Shown here: piece after piece, positions 9,264 to 21,831 of the stretch
How the letters are laid out: each line of letters starts with the position of its first letter
Numbering within the stretch: position 1 is the first letter of the stretch
Assembly: GCF_000336385.2 (NCBI RefSeq)
Contig: NZ_HG424516.1
Span: 52,486-94,517, forward strand
Origin: Lysobacter antibioticus HS124
GTDB taxonomy: Bacteria > Pseudomonadota > Gammaproteobacteria > Xanthomonadales > Xanthomonadaceae
Length of the DNA: 42,032 bases
Reading direction: 5' to 3'
Program-made: the position numbers and the translations under genes
Notes under the pieces: generated by a model
What the model saw: only the letters and a program-made list of their open reading frames with translations
What the model was told of the DNA's origin: nothing
Databases searched by the model: none

Positions 9264-9842
9264 ATGATGCCGCCTCCCGACCGCCCCGCCGACGACGATT
9301 CCGACGATGCCGCCCTGTTCCGGGCCGCGATCGGCGATGTCCGGCGCCTGCCCGACGCCGCGCCGCCGCCGGCCGGGCCGAAGCCGCGGCCGCGCGCGCG
9401 CATGGCCGAGCGCGACGAGGCGCAGGCGCGCGAGGAATTCCGTCACGCCCTGGAAGACAGCCTGCTGGAAGCCGGCGACGCGCTCAGCTACCGCCGCGAC
9501 GAACTGCCGCCGCGGGTGTTCGCGCGGCTGCGCCGCGGCGAGATCTCGGCCCAGGAGGAACTGGACCTGCACGGCAGCGACGTGCGCGAGGCCGAGCAAC
9601 TGCTGCGCGCGTTCCTGCACGACGCGCGCGAACACGGCCTGGGCTGCGTGCGCCTGATCCACGGCAAGGGCCGCAGCGGCAGCGGCGGCGATTACGTCGA
9701 CAGCCGCGGCGTGCCGGTGCTGAAGAACCTGGTCGACCGCATGCTGCGCCAGCGCGCGGACATACTGGCGTTCCATTCGGCGCCGCCCGCGCAAGGCGGC
9801 ACCGGCGCGGTGCTGGTGCTGCTGGCGCCGCGCCGGCGTTGA
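9264..9842 (+). CDS. Smr-domain (YdaL/SmrB-like) nuclease-family protein
   Basis: A 192-residue protein with an acidic and proline-rich N-terminal part and a C-terminal Smr domain. The Smr signature is clear: ELDLHGSDVREAEQLLRAFL (about 95-114), VRLIHGKG, then a loop and VLKNLVDRMLRQRADILAFHSAP, ending in a VLVLL strand. The LDLHG and HGKG motifs are those of Smr endonuclease domains, such as SmrB, which cuts mRNA at collided ribosomes, although this shorter form may differ in role. The start was set at the ATG pair 9264/9267; upstream codons are not conserved-looking. It follows the LuxR-type gene after 256 nt. Confidence 0.88.
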   Translation: MMPPPDRPADDDSDDAALFRAAIGDVRRLPDAAPPPAGPKPRPRARMAERDEAQAREEFRHALEDSLLEAGDALSYRRDELPPRVFARLRRGEISAQEELDLHGSDVREAEQLLRAFLHDAREHGLGCVRLIHGKGRSGSGGDYVDSRGVPVLKNLVDRMLRQRADILAFHSAPPAQGGTGAVLVLLAPRRR

Positions 9843-9889
9843 AAGGGACGAAGGGAGTCGAGCGCGCTAGACGGCTCCGTCCCGCGCAT

Positions 9890-10123
9890 TCATTCGTCCT
9901 GGACGGACTCGCGCTGCGGCGGATTGACCCAGACCACATCGATGCCGCGGTTGCGGGCGATGCGCTCGATGGTGGCGATATAGCGCTCGTCGCGCGACAT
10001 CGACGATTCGGCGCGCGGCGCGCTGGCCGGCTCGACATAGCTGCTCTTGGTCTGGGTGCCGGCGCAGGCGGCCAGGCCCAGGATCGACAACGACAGGACG
10101 GCGACACGCACGGTAGCGTTCAT
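9890..10123 (-). CDS. Small hypothetical lipoprotein
   Basis: A 77-residue protein with a lipoprotein signal peptide, LSILGLAAC, giving lipidated C20. The mature part is short, polar and partly charged (SRDERYIATIERIARNRGIDVVWVNPP). The helix followed by a VVWVNPP strand is seen in small Xanthomonadaceae lipoproteins, but no function is known to me. The ribosome site GGGAGC lies before the ATG. It is downstream of truD on the same strand, about 170 nt away, and is probably transcribed separately. Confidence 0.75.
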   Translation of the reverse strand: MNATVRVAVLSLSILGLAACAGTQTKSSYVEPASAPRAESSMSRDERYIATIERIARNRGIDVVWVNPPQRESVQDE

Positions 10124-10296
10124 GACCAGGCTCCCTGACGCGGTGGAGTCCGGTCCCGGTACGCCCGGCGGCCGGACGGCAACCGGCCCGTGCCGGCTGT
10201 CAATTCCGGCTTATACGCCGGCCGGACCGGGGTTCCAGTGCCATCGGCTGCAAACCGACGAGCGGTCGGCCGCAGGGTCGCAACGGTGCGCCGCGC

Positions 10297-11394
10297 TCAG
10301 CCCGCGGCGCCGGAATGCAGTTCGCCGAGTTCGGCCAGGACCACCGTGGCGTAGGCGCCCGCGGGCAGCGCGAAGCTCACTTCCAGCGCACCGTCTTCGC
10401 GCCAGCGCCAGCTCAGCGCGTCCGGCCGCAGGCGCAGCGCGCGCCGCTCCTGTTCCAGACCGGCCGCTTCCAGCCCCGCGCGCAAGGCCAGCGCCTGCGC
10501 GTCGTCGAGCGCGCCCGACTCCAGCGCGGCCACTTCGTCGCGGCTGCGCAGGGGGCCGCGCCCCCACAGGGGGCCGCTGGGGTGGATGTCGAACGCGGCC
10601 AGCCGTCGTGCGAGATCGTCGCTCCACGGTTCCGGCCCGAACACGCTGCGGCTGCCGGCCAGCGCCCAGACCTCGCCGTCCAGCGGCGTGCCGTCGCGCA
10701 GGCCGCTCCAGCTGCGGTCCGACACCCGCGCGGCCAGCACGCGATTGAACAGTTCCGAACGCGCCGCCGACAGCAGCAGGCTGCGCTGTTCGCGCCGCAC
10801 CCGGCGCCCGCCGAACATCGCCAGCGCATTGGCGACGTTGTCGCCGTCGCGGCCGAAGCGCTGTTCGCCGAAATAGTTCGGCACGCCCTGTTCGGCGATC
10901 CGGCGCAGCCGGGCCTCGATCGCCTCGCGCTCGCCGGCCGGCTCGCGCAGGGTCAGCACGAAACGGTTGCCGGCCAGCGCGCCGCGCGGCAGCTTCTTGG
11001 CGTGCCATTGGCTGTCGAGCACGCGCAGTTCGTCGCTTTGCAGCGCGTCCAGCTCCGGCGCGACCCGCTTGGGCAGGTGCACGCTGAATCGCTGCACGGT
11101 CACGGCGTGGCGGTCCTTGAGCCCGGCGTAGCCGATCGCGACCTCGCCGACGCCGGCCCAGGCCGCGAGGCGCTTGGCGGCGAAGGCGGTGTTCATGCCG
11201 CGCTTCTCGATGGTCAGCAACAAGTGCTCGCCGCTGCCGCTGGCGGCGAAGCCGGGCAGCTCCTCGACCCGGAAATCCTCCGGTCGCGCGCGCAGGCGCG
11301 CACGCAGCACCGCCGCGCCGTGGGCGCGCGGCAACAACGGTTCCTGAGCCGGGCGATCCGCCCCCGGCGCGTCCTGGGTGTCGTGCTCGCTCAT
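10297..11394 (-). CDS. truD: tRNA pseudouridine(13) synthase
   Basis: Makes pseudouridine 13 in tRNA-Glu. The product is 365 residues from ATG 11394, which overlaps the ispF stop by 4 nt (ATGA). The family motifs are visible: [15 protein letters not shown] near 36-50, the catalytic motif [14 protein letters not shown] with D94, and the insertion-domain entry [17 protein letters not shown] followed by NALAMF. The C-terminal part keeps LWG.G and the conserved LELP-like [13 protein letters not shown] end. IspF-TruD pairing is common in gammaproteobacteria. In many relatives surE follows directly, but here three other genes intervene. Confidence 0.96.
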   Translation of the reverse strand: MSEHDTQDAPGADRPAQEPLLPRAHGAAVLRARLRARPEDFRVEELPGFAASGSGEHLLLTIEKRGMNTAFAAKRLAAWAGVGEVAIGYAGLKDRHAVTVQRFSVHLPKRVAPELDALQSDELRVLDSQWHAKKLPRGALAGNRFVLTLREPAGEREAIEARLRRIAEQGVPNYFGEQRFGRDGDNVANALAMFGGRRVRREQRSLLLSAARSELFNRVLAARVSDRSWSGLRDGTPLDGEVWALAGSRSVFGPEPWSDDLARRLAAFDIHPSGPLWGRGPLRSRDEVAALESGALDDAQALALRAGLEAAGLEQERRALRLRPDALSWRWREDGALEVSFALPAGAYATVVLAELGELHSGAAG

Positions 11395-11870
11395 GCCACG
11401 ACCAACAGGCACACCGCCATCGCCGCGATGCCCTCGCGGCGGCCGGTGAAGCCCAACTGCTCGGTGGTGGTGGCCTTGACGCTGACCGCGTCGACCGCGA
11501 TGCCCAGGTCGGCGGCGATGGCCTCGCGCATCGCCTGCGCGTGCGGACCGACCTTGGGCCGTTCGCAGACCACGGTGACGTCGGCGTTGCCGACCCGATA
11601 GCCGCGCTCGCCGATCAGCGCATTGCAGTGGCGCAGGAACTGGCGGCTGTCGGCGCCGCGCCAGCGCTCGTCGCTGGGCGGAAAATGCCGACCGATGTCG
11701 CCCAGCGCGAGCGCGCCGAGCATGGCGTCGCACAGCGCGTGCAGGACCACGTCGCCGTCGGAATGGGCGAGCACGCCGCGATCGTGCGGCACGCGCACGC
11801 CGCCGAGCATGACGTGGTCGCCGGCGCCGAAGGCGTGCACGTCGTAGCCTTGGCCGATGCGGATGTTCAT
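11391..11870 (-). CDS. ispF: 2-C-methyl-D-erythritol 2,4-cyclodiphosphate synthase
   Basis: MEP-pathway enzyme that cyclises CDP-ME 2-phosphate to MEcPP. The product is 159 residues, the usual size. The zinc ligands are visible as D10 and H12 in IGQGYDVH and as H44 ([14 protein letters not shown]). HSDGD (36-40), IGRHFPP and the C-terminal [12 protein letters not shown] motif are all canonical. It is coupled by a 4-nt overlap to truD. IspD lies 115 nt upstream on the same strand. Confidence 0.97.
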   Translation of the reverse strand: MNIRIGQGYDVHAFGAGDHVMLGGVRVPHDRGVLAHSDGDVVLHALCDAMLGALALGDIGRHFPPSDERWRGADSRQFLRHCNALIGERGYRVGNADVTVVCERPKVGPHAQAMREAIAADLGIAVDAVSVKATTTEQLGFTGRREGIAAMAVCLLVVA

Positions 11871-11985
11871 GAATGAGTCCGGAGAAAAAGACGGAAGCTA
11901 GCGTATAGGAGTCGGGCGTCGGCGAAAGCGGGAGCGACTGCGCGCGGGCCGCTTCCGCCAACCTGCGACAGCGATCGGCCGATCG

Positions 11986-12663
11986 CTAGGCGCCCAGCAG
12001 GTACTCGGCCAAAGCCAGATCCGCCGGCGTGGTCACCTTGAGATTGTCCTCGCGTCCCTCGACCAGGCGCGGACGCAGGCCGATGCGCTCCATCGCCGAG
12101 GCCTCGTCGGTGACCACGACGCCGGCGGCGGCCGCTTCGGCCAGGGCCGCGGTCAGCGCGCCGCGGCGGAAGGCCTGCGGGGTGAACGCGCGCCACAGGC
12201 CGTCGCGCGGTTCGGTGGCGAGGATGCGGCCGTCGCCGGCGCGCTTGAGGGTATCGCGCAGCGGCGCGCCGAGGATGGCGCCGGCGGGGTCGGCCTCGGC
12301 CGCTGCGATCAGCGCGTCGAGGTCGGCGCGGCGCAGGTTCGGTCGCGCCGCGTCGTGGACCAGCACCAGGGTGTCGTCGCCGGCGTGCCCGGGCAAGGCG
12401 CGCAAGCCGGCCAGTACCGAGTCGGCGCGCTCGCCGCCGCCGATGCAGCGCAGCACCGGCTTGCCGAGCAATTCGCTCCAGCCCGGCCACAGCGCATCGT
12501 CGGCCGACAGCGCGACCATCGCTCCGCTCACGCGCGGATGCGCGAGCAGGGCAGCCAGGGCATGCTCGATCAACGGCTTGCCGGCGGCGTGCAGGTATTG
12601 CTTCGGGATCGGGCCGCCGAAACGCTGACCGCGCCCCGCGGCGGGAAGAACGGCCCAGATCAT
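11986..12663 (-). CDS. ispD: 2-C-methyl-D-erythritol 4-phosphate cytidylyltransferase
   Basis: MEP-pathway enzyme that joins MEP to CMP. The nucleotide-binding N-terminus WAVLPAAGRGQRFGG is intact, as are PKQY (loop lysine), VHDAARP (about 104-110) and the C-terminal EGREDNLKVTTPADL. I chose ATG 12663 (225 residues) because MIWAVLPAAGRG fits the family start. An in-frame TTG at 12678 would add five residues. It lies 46 nt downstream of ftsB, the usual ftsB-ispD-ispF arrangement. Confidence 0.96.
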   Translation of the reverse strand: MIWAVLPAAGRGQRFGGPIPKQYLHAAGKPLIEHALAALLAHPRVSGAMVALSADDALWPGWSELLGKPVLRCIGGGERADSVLAGLRALPGHAGDDTLVLVHDAARPNLRRADLDALIAAAEADPAGAILGAPLRDTLKRAGDGRILATEPRDGLWRAFTPQAFRRGALTAALAEAAAAGVVVTDEASAMERIGLRPRLVEGREDNLKVTTPADLALAEYLLGA

Positions 12664-12709
12664 GCGCTCGCTCGCCAAGAATCGGTACGGATGAATGCCG
12701 CCACCGGCC

Positions 12710-13165
12710 TCACCGCGCCGGCGCGGGCGGTTGCGGTTCCGGCGCCGCCGGCGGCAACTCGGTCGGCGGTTCGTCGACCTGCTCTTCCAGGCTAGGCTCG
12801 GCGGCGTCGGCCGAATCGGCTGCCGCCCCGCTCTGCATCGCGCTGACGGCCGCGGCCGCGTTCGGCCCCGGCGCCTGCGGCTTGGCCTCGACCACGCGGT
12901 AGAAGGTTTCGCCGGGCTTGATCATGCCCAGCTCGCTGCGCGCACGCTCCTCGACCGCCGCCTCGCCGGACTTGAGGTCCTCGACTTCGGCGGCGAGGGC
13001 GTCGTTGCGCTGCTGCAGGCCCTGGTTTTCGCGGGTCTGGCCATCGACCTGGGCCTGCAGCGCGGCGACGCTGCCGCCGCGCCCGTCGCCGGCCCACCAC
13101 AGCCGGTACTGCAGGAGGGCGAGCAGCGCCAGCAGCGCCACCACCGAGACCCGCACCCAGCGCAT
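12710..13165 (-). CDS. ftsB: Cell division protein FtsB with extended C-terminus
   Basis: Bitopic division protein that pairs with FtsL and FtsQ to activate septal wall synthesis. The product is 151 residues. A membrane helix lies at about 6-22, followed by the conserved RLWW segment and a coiled coil (about 31-68: VAALQAQVDGQTRENQGLQQ and onward). The family motif ARSELGMIKPGETFYRVVE (about 75-93) ends the conserved core. After that comes an Ala/Pro/Glu-rich tail of nearly 60 residues not found in the 103-residue E. coli protein. It is 20 nt downstream of eno. Identity is firm from the core and the context. Confidence 0.93.
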   Translation of the reverse strand: MRWVRVSVVALLALLALLQYRLWWAGDGRGGSVAALQAQVDGQTRENQGLQQRNDALAAEVEDLKSGEAAVEERARSELGMIKPGETFYRVVEAKPQAPGPNAAAAVSAMQSGAAADSADAAEPSLEEQVDEPPTELPPAAPEPQPPAPAR

Positions 13166-13185
13166 GCCTCCGCCTCCCGTCGCGA

Positions 13186-15580
<2,395 letters not shown>

Positions 15581-15681
15581 GCTTGAGTTCCGGTTGCGTT
15601 CGTGGGTCGATCAGATGGCGGCCGAAGCCGGCGCCGGCAAGGCCGGCGCATGCGTCGCGCCGGCCGTCGTTCACGGCGGAC

Positions 15682-17899
<2,218 letters not shown>

Positions 17900-18042
17900 C
17901 GGGGCTCTCCTGGCCGGGCGAGGTTCCGGCGTTCGCGGGCGCGGCGGCGCACGCGTCCCCGGAAACATAGCCCAGGGCAGCTGCGCCGGCCAACGCGGCG
18001 CGGGGGCCGGATCCGGGCCGCGCCGGTCAACCGACCGGCCGC

Positions 18043-18072
18043 AAAGAAAACGCCCCGGCAGGGCCGGGGCGT
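18043..18072 (-). terminator. Rho-independent terminator after the small charged secreted protein
   Basis: A perfect 10-bp stem ACGCCCCGGC/GCCGGGGCGT (18050-18059 with 18063-18072) has a 3-nt loop. On the minus strand it is followed by TTTTCTTT (18050 down to 18043). It lies 45 nt past the stop of the gene ending at 18117. The rest of 17900-18116 is without genes. Confidence 0.88.
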
Positions 18073-18116
18073 CGCAGGGGTTCGAACGGGCCGGCGGGCG
18101 CCGGCGGCCGCTGCGA

Positions 18117-18344
18117 TCAGCGGTCGCCCTCTTCTTCCGGCTCGACGCCGCGGTCGCCGGACTTCTGACGCTTCTCGGCCTCGGCCTTCTTCTTGGCTTC
18201 CGCCTTCTTCGCGTCCTCGGCCTTCTTGGCCTCTTCGGCCTTCTTGTCGGCCTGCGGATCCTGCTGCGCGAACGCGGTCGGCGCGACCAGAGCGAACAGC
18301 GCGGCAGCGATGGCGGTGGGGAGCAGCAGCTTGCGGATCTTCAT
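18117..18344 (-). CDS. Small secreted Lys/Ala/Glu-rich protein
   Basis: A 75-residue protein with a clear signal peptide (basic MKIRK, hydrophobic core to about 22, cleavage site likely AFA/QQD after residue 26). The mature 49 residues are almost entirely KKAEEAKK-type repeats (about 34-60) ending in an acidic tail, EPEEEGDR. This composition predicts a single charged alpha-helix, like the TolA stalk but very short. A ribosome site (GGAGTC) and a strong terminator frame it as a monocistronic gene. I do not recognise a named family; a periplasmic spacer or chaperone-like role would be guesswork. Confidence 0.8.
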   Translation of the reverse strand: MKIRKLLLPTAIAAALFALVAPTAFAQQDPQADKKAEEAKKAEDAKKAEAKKKAEAEKRQKSGDRGVEPEEEGDR

Positions 18345-18578
18345 GGGGTGACTCCGTACGGATGGGGAACGGCCGGTTGGGAGCGGCGCCCGGGGCGCCC
18401 CGGCTCCCGGGCCGGACGGTCGTCGCGCCGCATCCTGCGGCGTCGGGCGAACCCTAGTCCCGCCTGCCTCGCTCGCGCCTGAACGGCCGTGCCCGGCAGG
18501 GGGACCCGAAGTCAGCATGGGGGTGCCGCCGGCCCGGTTCAAGCCACCGGCCGACCGCGGCGGGCGCCGGCGACGATC

Positions 18579-18989
18579 TCAATAGCGCGAACTGAACATC
18601 GCCGTGACCGAATGCATCGCCGTGCGCCAGCGCGCCAGCAGGGCGTCGTCGGCGCGCTCGTCGTACTCGCCGATCGCCAGCAGCAGGCTGTCGATCCAGT
18701 ACGGGTACAGCGCGGGCGGCACCGGCGTGCGGCCCTGGCGCGAATGCACATCGGCCATTTGCTCGCAGGTGCGCTTGACCACGGCGCTGCCGGCCGCATG
18801 GAAGATCGCCACGCTGATGCCGCGGCGCAGGGCCAGGCGCTGCTTCTGGAAATCGGTGCGTTCGAACATCGGCGCCACGTCGGGGTGGCTGGCCATGAAG
18901 ATCTCGTAGAAGCGTTCGATGAAACCCTTGCGGATGAGGCAGCGGCCGTAGCTCTGCTGCAGATCGAAATACTGGTCCTGGGTGGACAC
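18579..18989 (-). CDS. Single-domain bacterial globin
   Basis: A 136-residue globin. Features seen are an early helix FIERFYEIFMASHPDVAPMF (about 23-42, with the usual Phe and Pro at the helix C/D region), FQKQRLALRRGIS, and the proximal-His region ADVHSRQGRTPVPPALYPYW (about 79-98), where H82 is the likely haem ligand, followed by WIDSLL. This pattern is typical of a Xanthomonadaceae globin group; oxygen or nitric-oxide handling is inferred from the fold. The GTG at 18989 was chosen because AGGAGGGCAGG lies directly before it; an upstream extension to 19118 has no globin character. An FNR-like box lies upstream. Confidence 0.85.
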   Translation of the reverse strand: MSTQDQYFDLQQSYGRCLIRKGFIERFYEIFMASHPDVAPMFERTDFQKQRLALRRGISVAIFHAAGSAVVKRTCEQMADVHSRQGRTPVPPALYPYWIDSLLLAIGEYDERADDALLARWRTAMHSVTAMFSSRY

Positions 18990-19052
18990 CCTGCCCTCCT
19001 GTGGCGCGGAAAGAAACGGCGCGCAGGATGGCAGCGCCGGCGCGGGCCCGGC

Positions 19053-19066
19053 TTGCGCCAGATCAA
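19053..19066 (-). promoter_or_regulatory. FNR/ANR-like box upstream of the globin gene
   Basis: On the minus strand the sequence is TTGAT-CTGG-CGCAA, matching 8 of 10 conserved positions of the FNR consensus TTGAT-N4-ATCAA. Its centre lies about 70 bp before the GTG start of the globin gene, so activation from around -41 would put the RNA start near 19018. The rest of 18990-19335 contains no gene; a TTGACC hexamer near 19168 is a possible -35 for parE. Confidence 0.45.
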
Positions 19067-19335
19067 TCCGCGGCGCGAAGGCGCCGGTCCGTGCGCCCAG
19101 CCGTGGCCCAGGTCTCAACCGGCGAGACGGCGACAGGCGTGAATATCGCCCGCGGCCGGCGCGGCTTGACCCGGCAGGCCCCGGTCGCCATGCTCGCTGC
19201 GCCCCGCGCCGGGCCCGCCCGATGCGCGGCCGTCACCCGCCGATGGCAAGATGGCCGCCGCCCGGCCCGCTCCGCCGGCGCGCCGCTCCTGCGGCGCCGG
19301 CGCGGACGCCACTCCTTACTACCGATGCAGGTTTC

Positions 19336-21237
19336 ATGAGCAGTCGTTACAACGCCGCAGACATCGAAGTCCTTTCCGGCCTGGACCCGGTCAAGCGCCG
19401 GCCCGGCATGTACACCGACACCGCGCGCCCCAACCACCTGGCGCAGGAAGTCATCGACAACGCCGTCGACGAAGCGCTGGCCGGCCACGCCCGCAGCATC
19501 GAGGTGACCCTGTACGCCGACGGCAGCTGCGAAGTGGCCGACGACGGCCGCGGCATGCCGGTCGACATCCATCCGGAGGAGAAAGTCCCCGGCGTGGAAC
19601 TGATCCTGACCCGCCTGCACGCCGGCGGTAAGTTCAGCAACAAGAACTACACCTTCTCCGGCGGCCTGCACGGCGTCGGCGTCAGCGTGGTCAATGCCCT
19701 GTCCAAGCTGGTGGAAGTGCACATCAAGCGCGAGGGCAGCGAATACCGCATGACCTTCCGCGACGGCGACCGCGCCACGCCGCTGGAGGTGGTCGGCACG
19801 GTCGGCAAGAAGAACACCGGCACGCGGGTGCGCTTCTGGCCGGATGCGAAGTATTTCGACACGCCCAAGTTCGCCCTGCGCGCGATCAAGCACGTGCTGC
19901 GCGCCAAGGCGGTGCTGTGCCCGGGCCTGAACGTCAAGCTGTTCGACGAAGCCAGCGGCGAACGCCTGGAGTGGTACTACGAGGACGGCCTGCGCGACTA
20001 CCTGTCGGGCGAACTGCGCGAAGGCCAGGCCCAGCGCGAGCTGCTGCCGCCGGATCTGTTCGTCGGCCAACTGAAAAAGGACACCGAAGTCGTCGACTGG
20101 GCGGTGGCCTGGGTGCCGGACGGCGAACTGGTCCAGGAAAGCTACGTCAACCTGATCCCGACCGCTCAGCACGGCACCCACGTCAACGGCCTGCGCACCG
20201 GCTTCACCGACGCGCTGCGCGAGTTCTGCGACTTCCGCAACCTGCTGCCGCGCGGGGTCAAGCTGGCGCCGGAGGACGTCTGGGACCGGGTCGCCTTCGT
20301 GCTCAGCATCAAGATGACCGACCCGCAGTTCAGCGGCCAGACCAAGGAACGCCTGTCCTCTCGCCAGGCCGCCGGCTTCGTCGAGGGCGCCGCCCACGAT
20401 GCCTTCTCGCTGTGGCTGAACCAGCACACCGAACTGGGCGAGAAGATCGCCCAGCTGGCGATCGAGCGCGCCGCCGCGCGCCTGAAGACCGAAAAGCAGA
20501 TCGTCCGCAAGAAGGTCACCCAGGGCCCGGCCCTGCCCGGCAAGCTCGCCGACTGCACCTCGCAGGATCTCTCGCGCACCGAGCTGTTCCTGGTCGAAGG
20601 CGACTCGGCCGGCGGCAGCGCGCGCCAGGCCCGCGACAAGGACTTCCAGGCGATCCTGCCGTTGCGCGGCAAGATCCTCAACACCTGGGAAGTCGCCTCC
20701 GGCAGCGTGCTCGGCTCGCAGGAAGTGCACGACCTGGCGGTGGCGATCGGCTGCGACCCCGGCAAGGAAGACATCGCCGGCCTGCGCTACGGCAAGGTCG
20801 TGATCCTGGCCGACGCCGACTCCGACGGGCTGCACATCGCCACCCTGCTCAGCGCCCTGTTCCTGCGCCACTTCCCGGCCCTGGTCGCGGCCGGCCACAT
20901 CTTCGTGGCGATGCCGCCGCTGTTCCGCGTCGACGTGGGCAAGCAGGTGTTCTATGCGCTGGACGAAGAGGAAAAGCGCATCCTGCTGGAGAAGATCGAG
21001 CGCGAGAAGATCCGCGGCGCGGTCAACGTCACCCGCTTCAAGGGCCTGGGCGAGATGAACGCCGCGCAGCTGCGCGAGTCGACCATCCATCCCGACACCC
21101 GCCGCCTGGTCCAGCTGACCGTCGACGACAACGCCCAGACCCATTCGCTGATGGACATGCTGCTGGCCAAGAAGCGCGCCGGCGACCGCAAGCAGTGGCT
21201 GGAGACCAAGGGCGACCTGGCCACGCTGGAGGTCTGA
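19336..21237 (+). CDS. parE: DNA topoisomerase IV subunit B
   Basis: ATPase subunit of topoisomerase IV, which decatenates daughter chromosomes with ParC (not in the window). The product is 633 residues. LDPVKRRPGMYTDT (about 16-29) is the ParE-type version of the GHKL N-terminus, DDGRGMP is at 69-75 and the ATP lid GGLHGVGVSVVNAL at about 109-122. The TOPRIM residues are EGDSAGG (421-427) and DADSDG (493-498), with PLRGK at 442-446. The absence of the extra insert of about 170 residues found in many gammaproteobacterial GyrB proteins also supports ParE. It is followed by its own terminator. Confidence 0.97.
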   Translation: MSSRYNAADIEVLSGLDPVKRRPGMYTDTARPNHLAQEVIDNAVDEALAGHARSIEVTLYADGSCEVADDGRGMPVDIHPEEKVPGVELILTRLHAGGKFSNKNYTFSGGLHGVGVSVVNALSKLVEVHIKREGSEYRMTFRDGDRATPLEVVGTVGKKNTGTRVRFWPDAKYFDTPKFALRAIKHVLRAKAVLCPGLNVKLFDEASGERLEWYYEDGLRDYLSGELREGQAQRELLPPDLFVGQLKKDTEVVDWAVAWVPDGELVQESYVNLIPTAQHGTHVNGLRTGFTDALREFCDFRNLLPRGVKLAPEDVWDRVAFVLSIKMTDPQFSGQTKERLSSRQAAGFVEGAAHDAFSLWLNQHTELGEKIAQLAIERAAARLKTEKQIVRKKVTQGPALPGKLADCTSQDLSRTELFLVEGDSAGGSARQARDKDFQAILPLRGKILNTWEVASGSVLGSQEVHDLAVAIGCDPGKEDIAGLRYGKVVILADADSDGLHIATLLSALFLRHFPALVAAGHIFVAMPPLFRVDVGKQVFYALDEEEKRILLEKIEREKIRGAVNVTRFKGLGEMNAAQLRESTIHPDTRRLVQLTVDDNAQTHSLMDMLLAKKRAGDRKQWLETKGDLATLEV

Positions 21238-21273
21238 GTTCCGCCTGCGGACTGCGCTCCGCCGCGACGACGC

Positions 21274-21304
21274 AAGCGCCGCCTCCGGGCGGCGCTTCGT
21301 TTTT
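21274..21304 (+). terminator. Rho-independent terminator after parE
   Basis: A 10-bp stem AAGCGCCGCC/GGCGGCGCTT (21274-21283 with 21288-21297) with a TCCG loop is followed by CGTTTTT. It lies 36 nt past the parE stop codon. Confidence 0.92.
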
Positions 21305-21453
21305 GCAACACCTCTGCGGTCCGGCGCTCACGCCGCCGTGCGCCGGGATAAGGCATGCTGGGCGCGTCGATACCGGCCCGGAGATCGATATGAACGGACG
21401 CTGCCGCATCGCCCGCCGCGCCGCGCGCGGTCCCCGTCGCGGAGGACGCGGCC

Positions 21454-21807
21454 ATGGCGGTTGAACGCCTGCACCTCCCCTTCCGCCTCAACATGCACAT
21501 GCCGCCTGCGGCGCAGACCCGTTTGTTCGGGATTCTGGCCTGGTGCGCGCTGCTGCTCGGCCCGCTGCTGTCGTGGATGCTGGTGTTCGCTTTCACCAGC
21601 GACGATCAATGCGGCAGTTGGGACCTGCGCTGCACCGGCCAGGCGATTCTGTGCACCGCCGCCTGCTGGCTGTTCGGCAGCCTGTCGGCGATCGCCGCGC
21701 TGTTCCGCCACGAACCGCACGACACCGCGGTGCCGGCGCTGGGATTGAACCTGGTCGCCCTGGCGGGGTTGATCGGCGCGATCGTGCTGATCTCCAAGTT
21801 CGGCTGA
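21454..21807 (+). CDS. Hypothetical membrane protein
   Basis: A 117-residue protein with three predicted membrane helices, at about 22-46, 63-83 and 93-114. Two Cys (QCGSWDLRC, about 52-59) sit in the loop after the first helix, which would be periplasmic if the N-terminus is inside, so a disulfide is possible. I do not recognise a family. The start at 21454 follows GAGGACGCGGCC; another in-frame ATG at about residue 14 would trim the amphipathic N-terminus. It stands alone between parE and the convergent ycaQ. The region 21305-21453 holds no other gene. Confidence 0.65.
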   Translation: MAVERLHLPFRLNMHMPPAAQTRLFGILAWCALLLGPLLSWMLVFAFTSDDQCGSWDLRCTGQAILCTAACWLFGSLSAIAALFRHEPHDTAVPALGLNLVALAGLIGAIVLISKFG

Positions 21808-21831
21808 GCCGGCCGCAGCGCGCCGTATCCT

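Noticed and set aside
12664-12678. TTG start for ispD five codons upstream
   Set aside because: ATG 12663 gives the typical family N-terminus; the TTG has no ribosome site.
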